Of a stretch of 64,000 nt of DNA, positions 1 through 10,072 are shown one piece after another. The position numbers and the translations under genes were made by a program. This DNA is from Hypholoma sublateritium FD-334 SS-4 (taxonomy: Eukaryota; Basidiomycota; Agaricomycetes; Agaricales; Strophariaceae): assembly GCA_000827495.1 (NCBI GenBank), contig KN817529.1, positions 62,001 through 126,000 of the forward strand, written 5' to 3'. Numbering within the stretch: position 1 is the stretch's first letter; the number at the start of each line of letters is the position of its first letter. The notes beneath the pieces are model-generated. The model was given only the letters and a program-made list of their open reading frames with translations. It did not search any database and was not told the DNA's origin.

Positions 1-2853
1 GCTTGAGAGCGACCGCGAGCGCCGACGATGGTGGATGTTCGGCGACGACGTGTCGAGCTTCATGGGGAACTTGAACGATGACATGCTGTCGCCCTCCTCT
101 TCCACGGACGACGCAGACGAAAGCCGGCGCTGGCGCTTCTCTCTGCCTTGGACTTTGAACGGCGAGGCCTCCACTGACGGCGGCATCGCATGCTGGGGCT
201 CAGGGAACGGCGGCGCCACTGGCTCGGGCACAGGCATCGTCGGTAGGCCCGGCACACGGAAATTGAACGCGCCGGGTTTAAATTCTGGCGCCGCCACATT
301 TAGCGACTTGCCCAAAGAGGGCAACCGCCCATGGAGCGGCGAGTATGAGCCCGATCCCACCGACGCAGAGACAGGGATGGGCATCGACGGCGCCGCTGGC
401 TCCGGCTGTGACCACGACGCGCTCGTGCCGAACGACTGCCCGAACACGAACGGCTTCGCGAGCGGGTTCAGCGACGCTCTCCGCCCCGCAGACAGCGTCG
501 ACTGGTGCGTCGGGTTAGGGGCGTACGCATAATTGTCCGATCCCGAGCGCGAGTGCGCCATCGCGGGATCGTGGACCGAGTAGGGGCTCGATGGCCCACG
601 CGAGTGCTCCGGAATTCCAAATGGATTGTGCTGGCGCGCGCGGTCGGCGCCCGATTCGGGATAATACTCTTCCGTCCGAACGCCAAGGAACTCTGCGCGG
701 CGCGCGCCGAGGGGCAGGTTCTCCTCGCTCGGGTTGGAGATGATGTCATCCTCCCGGCGCTGCAGGAAGCCGAGCGCGCTCTCTGGTGGACGTGGGAAGT
801 CGGGCAGGCGGCGGGGCTGGTCAACGTCTTGCTGGCGATTTCGGCGGCGCATGCGGCGCTCGACGCGTTGTTGCCGCGCGCGCTCCTCGTCAGAGGGGTT
901 TGACCACTCTCCTATGCTCTAAAAATAGGATGAGGTATTGCACAAAGGGAAAAACAAGCTGGTACGAACCTCATCGTCCGACGTTTCCAGCCCGAGATAC
1001 ACATCTTCCGACCCTGTCCACTCTTCGACGGGGTCGACTTCAAGATCACGCACCATTTGCCGCTCTTCCTCACCCTCCACCTCCGACTGGTCCGCTTCCG
1101 CCGCACGCTCTTCAAGTTCTTGCTGCCGTTCAGCTGCTTCTGCGACGGCGCTATCGAATTGAGAATGGAAGTTGCCTCCAACCGAGCGTAACGACAACGC
1201 CGCCGAAAGCTTAGATACATGACGCGAATGCACGCGCGTTTGAGGCGCAGTAGTCGTGTTATCGTCGATTTCAGAAGTCTCTCCGTCTCCAGTATACTGG
1301 TCCATCTCACCCGCGGCGCCGTTATCCTCCTCGTCGCCCAATTCCTCGTTCTGGCGCGGCTGGTCCTCTTCTTCGCCTTCCTCTTCGGACTCCAGTGGCA
1401 CGTCCAGTCCAAAGCCCCGAATAAAGTCGATATGGTTCGGGTTGCCAACAGCTGACAATGGGGGTCCAAAGTTTACTGGAACGCGGCCTTGTGGTGCGTG
1501 AATGGGGTCGGTTTGGAAGGAGGAATCGGATGTGACACTTTCGGCCACTGAGTCGGAGCCTAAAACGGCGTTCATCCCGAAAGGGTTGAAAGGCGACGGC
1601 GTCGACGAATAGGCCTGATAAGATGGCACCTGGGCAAGTGACATAGTGTGCCCGTGGCGATTGGTGATAAACCGTGGTGACGGCGAGAGCCCAAACGGCC
1701 CTGTAAACGAAGGCTGAGGGGAAGAGGCAAGTGAGCTCCCCACGGAACTCGCGTCTTGAGCTTTTTGAAGCTTGTTTAGCTTAAATAATAGCAGAGCAGG
1801 GTCCGCCGGAGACGATATCTAGTAGAGTCCAAGATCAGAAGTGCTACACGTGTAGAGCATGTGGCGATACGCACTGATGCTGCCCGGGCATGAGGCGCGT
1901 GGATATGGGGTATAGTGCTGCCCGACCCGCGCTCAACTCCAAGTTTCTGCAGCTTCTCTTCAATTTCCTTCTGTTTTATCACTTCCCATGCAACCTGTTG
2001 GGGGTGTTAACATCACTCCACACAAACATTGAGCTTATTTCCATACCTTCCCAGGGAGAAACACATCAATCGAGGGTGGCAAAGTGAGTCTGTACTCATC
2101 AGGGGGATAAGATTCGGCAGTGGTGATGTCGGCCGGGTGGACCGGAATATCTGCAGGCGCAGTAGCGAGGGGTGATCGGGCCCATTCCGGACGCGTCGCG
2201 GGCTGACCGTCCTCGCCAGCGAGCGTCTCCTTGGGCAGATTGACTACCATTTTCTTCGCCTTTGGCGGGGCTGGTGTGGACGACGAGGGCGTGGGGGCTG
2301 CGCCAGGGGTCGCGGGCATGGGACTGACCTTGCGCGCTGGCCCGCCCAAAACCGCCTTCGGGGGGCCCCCTATGCTTAGCTGACGTCTATTTCGATTTGG
2401 GAACGGGTGTGAGGGCGCCTGCGGCTGCCCGCCGGGGCCCAGCATCATGGACGGGCGCGGAAAGTGCGCCGTGACAGGGGTCGCGAAGTTGGGCGGGTGT
2501 ATGCCCGCCGCTGCGAGCTGGATGCTGGCCTGGTGCGCATGGTGCATTGGACGGCCAGGGGCGCCTGGAGGCCCCGTGAAGAACGACTGCATTGGCGTCT
2601 GGAGGGGGTTGGTGGCAGGAAACGCGGGGTGGAAGCTCTGCTGGATGCTGGTGGGGAGTGCTGGGGAATAGAAACCTCCCCCGGGGCCGCCCATGGGCTG
2701 CTGCATATTGAGATTTGGGGCTATACTAAGGCGCGGGAGCGGGTCGCGGCGTTTTGACATTGCGAGGACGGTGTTGGTATACAAGACTGGGGTATACGGG
2801 CCCGAGAGAGTCTTGGGACTCCCGGTGGCAGTGGTCGAAGCTCTCGAGGACAA
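1..2853 (-). CDS. Large low-complexity PAM2-motif protein (N-terminal part, runs off the window)
   Basis: Partial gene. Exons read as 2853-2047, 1994-1875, 1770-970 and 918 to the window edge; each junction has GT/AG and keeps frame, giving about 880 residues. The start at 2853 is the first in-frame ATG; a second at 2760 (MSKRRDPLPR) is also plausible. The protein is rich in Pro, Ser, Gly and acidic residues and has a short charged helix (VIKQKEIEEKLQKLG). Exon 4 holds two PAM2-like elements: SLNPLAKPFVFG (about 440-478) and SLNVAAPEFKPGAF (about 265-309). The second matches the LNxxAxEFxP consensus that binds the MLLE domain of poly(A)-binding protein. No catalytic domain is visible. Ustilago Upa2 is a large basidiomycete protein with several PAM2 motifs, so a Upa2-like role in mRNP binding is possible, but that is inference. 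The C-terminus is outside the window. Confidence 0.7.
265..309 (-). other. PAM2 motif 2 (canonical)
   Basis: Encodes SLNVAAPEFKPGAF, with all consensus positions of a PAM2 peptide (L-N-x-x-A-x-E-F-x-P). It lies in a disordered Pro/Ser-rich context, as expected for a linear MLLE-binding motif. Confidence 0.7.
440..478 (-). other. PAM2-like motif 1
   Basis: Encodes SLNPLAKPFVFG. It keeps the Leu-Asn, Ala and Phe of the PAM2 consensus but lacks the acidic residue before Phe and the terminal Pro, so it may be a weak MLLE ligand. Confidence 0.45.
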
Positions 2854-3747
2854 GCCACATCAAGTTTCGCACAAAATTATTTAATCCTCCCACGTGGATT
2901 CCCACATTTCTCATCCCCGTCGGCCTAGCTTGACATTTGCCTTGACAGTCCCTCAAAAATCGCGTGCTTACTTCCTGTGCCTCGAAGCCAACCCTCGACT
3001 GGCGCGAATGGCTCCCTTTCAGTAGTCGCAACCCGGCGATTCACTCATGGCGGCCTCGCCCAAAATACGATGTTTTAGATTTCGAACGCTGAAGCTGTCC
3101 CGAGCCCACAGTGGTCATGATGTATCAGCGATGATAAACGGCGGCTTTACAATCCTATTTTAGTACCGTCCTTGAAACCCAGCGAAGGATAGCCACCCTC
3201 CCGAACCTTTTCTACAAATGGGAGTCTTCACAATTGCCCCTATATAAGGACGGCGTCCGCAAAACATAGCAACGCTAAAAATAGCATGCCTGCGATCGAC
3301 GTTCCTCCTCCGCACTACTTACTTCAATATTCGGCACCTTGTCGGTGCCTCTTTGAACACATTATTCACCGTTCAAGAAGCTCTGAGTTGACGCTGATTG
3401 GAAGACCGAATCCGATGTGCATGTCAGGCGCGGCGTTGACAGGCAGAGGCTTCTCATCAATTGACACTGGTCTGCCTTTGCCATTTGGGCGCTACCTCAT
3501 TAACATTCATTGCTTCTGTTCAATCCATTGCCAACCGATGACTTTAATCTTGCATCCCAGCGCGTATTCCACGGTCAACTGGAAGCCTTGAACAGTCGAC
3601 TTCTGCTCTTCTGAAGAAAGACAATACAGCCCGCCGTCGACTGCCATATTCAAACACCTCGATCGGAGTGCCTTGCATCAGCGGGCCCAAGCTTCTCTCT
3701 GGTACAATATAAACACCCCGCCTTTCATTGTCCCCTACCCCAGCGCC
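2854..3747. other. Intergenic region with a (+) TATA-like box
   Basis: No gene is convincing here. A 101-codon (+) ORF at 3286-3591 has no recognisable feature. A TATATAAGG element lies at about 3240, some 45 bp upstream of that ORF, so a short transcript is possible. A second TATAAA at 3708-3713 serves the truncated gene at 3748. Confidence 0.4.
3708..3713 (+). promoter_or_regulatory. TATA box of the truncated MPGPSN gene copy
   Basis: TATAAA lies 35 bp upstream of the ATG at 3748. The intact paralogue has the equivalent TATAAG much nearer its first ATG. Confidence 0.5.
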
Positions 3748-4151
3748 ATGCCAGGACCTTCCAACTGCCGCCACAAGAAATCCACCCCGCGCAAGAAGAA
3801 TGCGCTCGTCGACACCAATCAGACACCCACCCCGCCTAACTTGAAGAAGAAGGGCCCCACCGACACGCTCCCGTGCCTCTACATCCCAGACGACTCCGCG
3901 CCGGACCACCCCGTCGAGCAGCGCACCCTCTTCTTCCCCCCGGGCACGACATTCGACGACGTCGTCTGCCCCCTCCTGCAGTGCCGCATGCAGGTAGCAG
4001 AGACCATCTACTCAGAGTACCTCTCCGACGTCGTAAGCACCCTGCGCGTGTAAATTTTGCTCAGTGCTGACCCCACGCCCTGACTCGGCAGTACGAGGGC
4101 AGGCGCCCCGCCCCGCCCGCGACTGAGTTCGTCTATTGCGAAATGAAGTAG
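3748..4151 (+). pseudogene. Truncated copy of the small MPGPSN gene
   Basis: Exons 3748-4032 and 4092-4151 encode about 114 residues that align end to end with the N-terminal half of the intact gene at 6508-7147. The shared core runs from TLPCLYIPDDSAPDHP to SDV and is nearly identical at DNA level. The splice sites, and much of the intron, are also conserved. In exon 2 the reading ends at TAG after FVYCEMK, where the intact copy continues for about 95 more residues. Sequence resembling the 3' flank of the intact gene begins soon after (4193-4282), so roughly 250-300 bp of coding sequence seems to have been deleted. No domain is known to me. It could still be expressed as a short protein, but loss of the conserved C-terminal half argues for a pseudogene. 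Confidence 0.65.
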
Positions 4152-4635
4152 TGTACCTCTCCATTGTAGCTCGTAATTTAATTGTCTCAGCCGTTCAGCA
4201 TGCCATATACCCGCCGCCAACCAGTCGAGCGCCAAAAAGCCTCATCATGCCCAATTAGGAAAATACTTCCGGATTAGTACAAGTCGCCCACCGAGTGATT
4301 GTTTTCTTCTCTATTTCAGATAAGAGCGTGGTGGACGATGATAGATGTCGCTTGTAGTGAGATATAATGGATGTAATTCATTCAAAGATTTTTTCAGGAA
4401 GAAAGATAAATATGTTGATTCACTGGCAATACATCAAAAGTTCAGAGCTATTATTTAATTTATATCGAATAATGCCCGAATCACCAGAAATGGCGAGGTA
4501 GAGAACATAACTGCGTCGACGTTCTACAAGGAAGATTTGTGAGAGGCCAGGGTTTCTGTTAGAAATAAGGTCTGCCATGTCGTTGAGGGCCTGAAATAGT
4601 CAAGTTCCACTCAACTGAACACCGGGAAATACAAA
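4152..4635. other. Intergenic region holding duplicated flank
   Basis: Apart from the 90-bp repeat, this AT-rich stretch contains weaker similarity to 7380-7690, for example the aaggaagattTGTGAGAGG segment near 4530 against about 7670-7690. The duplication therefore probably extends through it. No gene is seen. Confidence 0.5.
4193..4282 (+). repeat. Duplicated 3' flank, copy A
   Basis: This 90-bp block, with the core GCGCCAAAAAGCCTCATC and a tail TTCCGGATTAGTA, matches 7267-7356 with only scattered differences. It marks the 3' part of the segment shared by the two MPGPSN gene copies. Confidence 0.8.
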
Positions 4636-6296
4636 CTACCCTACAACACTACTCCGAAGGTGCTCCCGAAGGTACCCACACTGATAATACTCACTACACT
4701 CATCAACAACACCCGTGAGCCTATTCTGCTTGCGCATCTTCGCCCTCCACGCCGTAGCGCCAAAAACAGTCCCCGCCACGCCCTCCGCGCGCCGCCCGCC
4801 CCACTTCTGGTAGAACTCCTCCGCGAGCTCCGTCCACTCCGTGCGCAGGAAGCAGTGCGCCGCGTCCCACGTGCTCGCCTGGGGCCACCAGGACAGGTGC
4901 GTGCGCGTGCCGTCGCCGCGCAGCCCGCCGTTCGAGGGCGTCACGCCCAAAGCGGGTATATAGTAGACGCCGCAGATGACGTCGAGGTCGTCTTGCGTCA
5001 GCCGGTCGTCATAAAGGAGGAAGCGGCCGTGTTGGCCGACTGGAATAGAGTCGTGAGAGGGGCCGGCGAGCACTGCGTCCACGTCCAACACGTCGCGCGC
5101 GATGCGAGAAACTATGCCGCCGTGCATGAGGGCCGCACGGCCTCGTGGCCCTCTGAGCAGATCTTCGCGGCGTCGTAGGTACTCGTTGTAATCCGCGACC
5201 GTAGGCTGGAAAGCAGCAGGGCGCATTCCTAGCCCACGGATCGGCAAGACCGGCGCATCCACGTAGCGCCACGCGGCAGCTGAGACGGTGCTGAAGCGTG
5301 CTCCTCGCCGCGCAAGCTCACGAGCAATGACATCGACGGATATCCAACTGCGACGGAAAATCTGAAGGACAGTGGAGGCATCACCCGTCGCTATCACCCA
5401 CGGGCATTGATCGATGGATCCAGGCGGATGGACGAGAAATAGAGGCCCCGCGGACTCCGTAGCTGCAGCCAGAGCGACCTGCAGCGTAGCGCAAGGCAGC
5501 CGAACTCCGTTCGACGCGCCGTGGTCAAAAGCATCGGGGAGGAACTTGAAGGTGAGCGCTGACGGCTTGGAAAGAGTCCGCACCAGCTGAACAAGTGCTT
5601 CGCCCACGTCAGGACCTGCGGGCACGCTCTCCGCCTTGAATGAGAGGGCCATCATGGCCTTGGCAGGCGCGACAACCTCGCCCTTTTCTATGGACGTCCT
5701 CCAGCTTGAGCCAGAAAAAAGATCACACCCCAAGCGGTACTTCACGAAGTCGGAGAAGCTGAAAACTTCGACGTGAGGTCGACCAAAAGACGCGCCGTCC
5801 TCCGCCGTAGAGGTTTGCCGCGTCGTATGCTCGGCGACGCCATCTTCAACATGAGCGCGCTCGGAGTTTACTGCAGGAACCACGGCCGGTGGTAATTTCG
5901 ACTGTCGCCAGTGAGTCGCGTTCGACATCTTCGTCGTCGGCGGAGCCATCGGTCTCTGAGTTCGCTTCATTGGGTGCTCCTCCGAATGGCGAGGACATTG
6001 TGGGCACAGATCCCACGCGTTCAACCCGTGTTCCAAGTTTTCCCACTCGACCTCCTTCGAGAACACCTGCCGGCGGCCTGCTCCCTCCACATAGGCTTGG
6101 TCGATTTCCTGCTCTCCGACTCCGTTTTCGCGGCGTGCGCCCCCATCTGTTCCAGTAGCTCTTTATAAAGTGGTGTCTCGATGTCGTGGCGAGCCGCGCA
6201 CCTCTGCGCCCGGTCGGCGAACCAGATCTTCAACGCGTCCACGGCATTTTCGCGTGCATTAGTGTCATGACAGTCAACCGGAGGAGGGTCGTCCAT
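4636..6296 (-). CDS. Uncharacterised Agaricomycete family protein, N-terminus unresolved
   Basis: One long open frame (stop at 4636, open to about 6165) encodes at least 484 residues. Recognisable blocks are LRGPRGRAALMHGGIVSRIA, a LTQDDLDVICGVYYI segment, and SWWPQASTWDAAHCF with a C-terminal RAKMRKQNRLTG stretch. From memory, proteins of this build are common multi-copy orphans in Agaricomycetes; I know of no assigned function. The best upstream start is the ATG at 6296 (MDDPPPVDCHDTN), in a frame that stays open to 6021 and encodes protein-like sequence. Joining it to the main frame needs either a very short (41 nt) intron starting GTGCGC or a one-base shift between about 6165 and 6021. 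The gene may therefore be broken. It sits inside the MPGPSN gene duplication. Confidence 0.6.
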
Positions 6297-6495
6297 TTGG
6301 TAGCCATTTGGAGCTGCGGAGCACTGGCGTAGGAGGCGGCAAGGTCTAATCCATGGCCAGATCGTGGTTATTCCGGGATGCAGCACGCCCTGCCGTCAAG
6401 TACCAAACAGAGCACGGAACTGTAACTGCGCAGAAACACCAGATCGGCGCGCCCTGCGTCACATGAAGGCTAGATCTTCTTTCCACCGCCCACAA

Positions 6496-6501
6496 TATAA
6501 G
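6496..6501 (+). promoter_or_regulatory. TATA-like box very close to the first ATG
   Basis: TATAAG begins only 12 bp before the ATG at 6508. If it is functional, transcription would begin at or beyond that ATG, and the in-frame ATGGCC at 6565 would be the real start. Confidence 0.4.
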
Positions 6502-6507
6502 CACGCC

Positions 6508-7147
6508 ATGCCCGGGCCCTCCAACTCCCGCAAGAAGAAGCAAAAACCCGCACCGCCCAAGAACATGGCCACCACCTCCACACTCCCGTGCCTCTACATC
6601 CCAGACGACTCCGCGCCGGACCACCCCGTCGAGCAGCGCACCCTCGTCTTCCCCCCGGGCGCGACATTCGACGACGTCGTCTGCCCCGTGCTGCAGTGCC
6701 CCGAACGCGTAGCAGAGACCATCTACTCAGAGCACCTCTCCGACGTCGTAAGCACCCTGCGCGTGTACATGTTACTCAGTGCTGACCCCCGCCCTGGCCC
6801 GGCAGTACGAGGGCAGACCCCCCACCCCGCCCGAGAGCGAGTTCGTCATGTACGAAGCATACATGGACGACAACGGCAACGCCACGCGCCCGTACAACAC
6901 GCGCGCCGCGCACATGCTCCTGCGGCCCAAGAGCCACGGGCCAATGCTCGTCGTTAAGGTCATTTGTACGCGCGACAGGGGCACGGGCGCGGACGTGCCT
7001 GTGCGCTTCGCGCCGCTCGCCGCGCGCGAGCTCGAGAGCGCCGAGTTCCGCGCGAAGAAGGCGCGGTACGACGGGAAGAAGGCGGTGTATGAGGAGGCGG
7101 TGCTGGCGCAGTTCCGGCGTGAGGGCGGCATCGTGATCAACCTCTGA
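6508..7147 (+). CDS. Small uncharacterised protein, intact copy of the duplicated pair
   Basis: Exons 6508-6747 and 6806-7147 (intron GTAAGC to GGCAG) give about 193 residues, or 174 if translation starts at the ATG at 6565. The N-terminus is basic (RKKKQKPAPPK). Then follow the conserved block TLPCLYIPDDSAPDHPVEQR, a stretch ending SEHLSDV, and a C-terminal half with RAAHMLLRPKSHGP, LVVKVICTRDRG and a lysine/glutamate-rich helix. There is no signal peptide, membrane segment or domain that I recognise. The DNA of the central block is almost identical to the truncated copy at 3748-4151, which implies recent duplication or conversion. Confidence 0.7.
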
Positions 7148-8053
7148 GCGTGTTTGGCGTGTTCTTTGAGTTTGCGGTGTTTAGTGCATAATCAATGTAA
7201 ATTAGTGGAAAATAACCAAATTACCAACTTGTTATTCTTGTATTCTGTAATCCAAACGGCTCAGCCGTTCAACATGCCAAATATCTACCGCCAGCCAGTC
7301 CGGCGCCAAAAAGCCTCATCGTTCCCGATTAGGAAAATACTTCCGGATTAGTATAGGACCTTACAGGACGGTCACTGGAGTACGTATCTTCCTGACAATT
7401 TCCGATAAGAGCGTAGTAGTGAGATCTGATGGATCTATGATAGATATTTCTATGTTAAGATATAAATATGTCGTTCCAATTGCGTTCAGATGCATGTAAC
7501 TTGACACCCTGTTTAATTTCCCGTTTCATGGGTTCAACAGGTTCTAAGCCTTTAATTTATTACATAGAACGCACGAGACAGCGCTCATGCAGCTCATATA
7601 ATTCCGAGTAGATCTGCTCATAGCGCCAAAAATGACAAATTAACGTACATCACTGCGCCAACGTGCTAAATGGAAGATTATGACGAGAGGCCTCATGTCC
7701 CTTTAACGGCGCAGAGCCCCGATTTTCTTACCCCAAATTTCTCCATTATATTTTCTACTGTACAAATTAAAACTTTATCTTGGGCACAATCCCCTTCGAT
7801 CTATGTTACCGAGTATCGTTCACCAAGTCAAGGTTCATCTCGTACGCCGACCTTGGGTCACTGCTCCAATCCTCAGTTATCGCAAATATAGCATTCACTC
7901 TCAACAAAAAGTAAATGAGTCATTTTCCGCCATCTGAGCAGGTCGTTGAAGGTCGTTGAGTGCAGTGCGGAAGATCCGTGCAGTGATCGGATGATCGGTA
8001 AATAATGCCGAAGGAACGAGTTGAAATATTATTGGGTCTTGTCCACAGCAGTC
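7148..8053. other. Intergenic region, AT-rich
   Basis: It holds the duplicated 3' flank of the upstream gene (7267-7356 and weaker similarity to about 7690) and then the promoter of the aminotransferase gene. ORFs here look random. No TATA box is obvious near the downstream start. Confidence 0.5.
7267..7356 (+). repeat. Duplicated 3' flank, copy B
   Basis: Partner of 4193-4282. It lies about 120 bp beyond the stop of the intact gene, so the duplication unit covered promoter, gene and downstream DNA. Confidence 0.8.
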
Positions 8054-9730
8054 ATGTCGTCCGCCCTCTCCCCCGCCCTCCGCACACTCCTTGTCTCTGG
8101 CAGACGCGTTGCGCGCGCTGCCGTCCTGCCTCCTCGACCGCGCGCACCCACCAGCGCAACGGCATGCGCCCGCTTCATGAGCGCCGCCGCGGCGCCCCTT
8201 ACTGCCATAGATGTGCGTCCACCCAGCCCCCCAACCAGCTTGCGCTCAACGTGCCCCACAGCGCTCGCGACTAGCGGTTAACAAGACCACCGCGCCCAAG
8301 GCGCCCCCTGCCTCCGCCACCCTCAAGTTCGGGCACACATTCGTGATTTACTCGAAATACCGCTCTCGTCTATCTCTGACTCATTCCCGATAGACGGACC
8401 ATATGCTCACCATCCCCTGGAAGGCGGGCGCCGGCTGGGGCGCGCCTGAAATCAAACCTTGTTAGTCTACCATGCCTTGCGGATCATCGCGCACCTGCTA
8501 ACACTGCGAAGACGGGCCCTTTGCGCTTGACCCCAGCTCGACCGTGCTGCACTATGCGCAGACCATCTTCGAGGGCATGAAGGCGTACAAGGACGCCAAC
8601 GGCGACATCCGCATATTCAGGCCCGACATGAACATGAAGCGCATGAACACCAGCGCCCGCCGCATTGCCCTGCCCGTGCGCCCTGCTCCCTGTTCACCCC
8701 CACCCCCGCTGACCGTGCGCCGCAGACCTTCGACGGCGAGGCGCTCCTCGAGCTCATCAAGGACCTCGTCCGGCTCGACCAGCACTGGATACCCACCGAG
8801 ACCGGGCACAGCCTGTACATCCGCCCCTCGCTCAGTACGCCCCCGTCCTTTTCCTCGCGCACCACCTAACCCCACCCAGTCGGCACGCAGAAGGCGATCG
8901 GCGTCGGCCCGCCCAACGAGGCCCTGCTCTTCGTCATCCTCAGCCCCGTCGGGCCCTACTACCCCAACGGCTTCAAGCCCGTCGCGCTGTACGGCACCAC
9001 CGAATACGTGCGCGCCTCCCCCGGCGGTACGCCCCCCCCTCCCCCTCCTACCCCCCCACTAACCCCACACCCAGGCACCGGTGCGTACAAGCTCGGCGTC
9101 AACTACGCGCCGGGCATCCTCCCGCAGCAGCACGCCGCGCAGCTCGGGTACGCGCAGAACCTCTGGCTGCACGGCCCGGAGCACTACATCACCGAGGTCG
9201 GCACGATGAACATGTTCGTCGTGTTCCGCACGGACGACGGCGGTGCGCCCCCCCCCCTCCCCTCTGCCCCACACGCACATATTGACCAACATCGACAGGC
9301 TACGAGCTCGTCACGCCGCCGCTCGACGGCATGATCCTCCCCGGCGTCACGCGCGACTCCGTGCTCACGCTCGCGCGCGACCACCTCACGCAGAAGACGC
9401 CCGTCGCGGGCCTGCCGCCCAAGCTCACCGTCTCCGAGCGCCCCGTGACGATGCAGGAGGTGAAGGCCGCCGCGCAGGCGGGCAAGATCGTCGAGATGTT
9501 CGGTGCCGGTGCGCCATCTGCCCATACTATTCCGAGCACAACACTGATAATGTGTAATCGCAGGCACCGCCGCCGTCATCAGCCCCGTTGACCGCATTGG
9601 CTATCTCGGCGAGGACATCCTCATCCCCACGGGCGAGGGCGGCATGGGCCCCATCGCGCGCGCCGTCTGGACCGAATTGGTCGGGCGCCAGACGGGCGCC
9701 ATCCCCCACGAATGGAGCGTCGTTGTTTAG
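8054..9730 (+). CDS. BAT1: Branched-chain amino acid aminotransferase, mitochondrial type
   Basis: Nine exons read as 8054-8212, 8262-8342, 8394-8460, 8512-8675, 8726-8834, 8880-9026, 9075-9242, 9299-9508 and 9564-9730; all junctions keep frame. The product is a class IV PLP enzyme that interconverts leucine, isoleucine and valine with their 2-oxo acids. The N-terminus is rich in Arg, Ala and Ser without acidic residues, fitting a mitochondrial presequence. Family landmarks are [49 protein letters not shown] and [14 protein letters not shown], whose Lys is the expected Schiff-base residue. [12 protein letters not shown] and [11 protein letters not shown] follow, and the C-terminus ends HEWSVVV. 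The length of about 410 residues is normal. A single compartment is predicted; no cytosolic paralogue lies in the window. Confidence 0.95.
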
Positions 9731-10072
9731 ACGCCGAATCTCCAGCCCACTCTCGGACTAACCGACGAATTGGACGACTAACTAATAGACTAACAGGGAG
9801 GAGAGCATCTAGGTATTCGGTGATCTATTCCAGCCTCATATATATTCCCATCTTCTGTAAATTCCGCATCGGCCAAATTACGCTCATTTTTGGCGCCCGT
9901 CCATGCACCCGGAAACGACTCAATATCACACAGGAAAAATAGGTAGACAGGACAGCGGGGGTGGTCAGCATGCGACCACAGCTAATATTCGCGCTCGAAG
10001 TAGAATAAGGTATTACAAACATTGCATGAAAACTGAAAAATGAGATTTAGCCATCCGGTGTTCTTTGCGGCC

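Noticed and set aside
3286..3591. 101-codon (+) ORF downstream of a TATA-like box
   Set aside because: No protein features, unusual Cys/His/Pro mix, and no splice or homology support.
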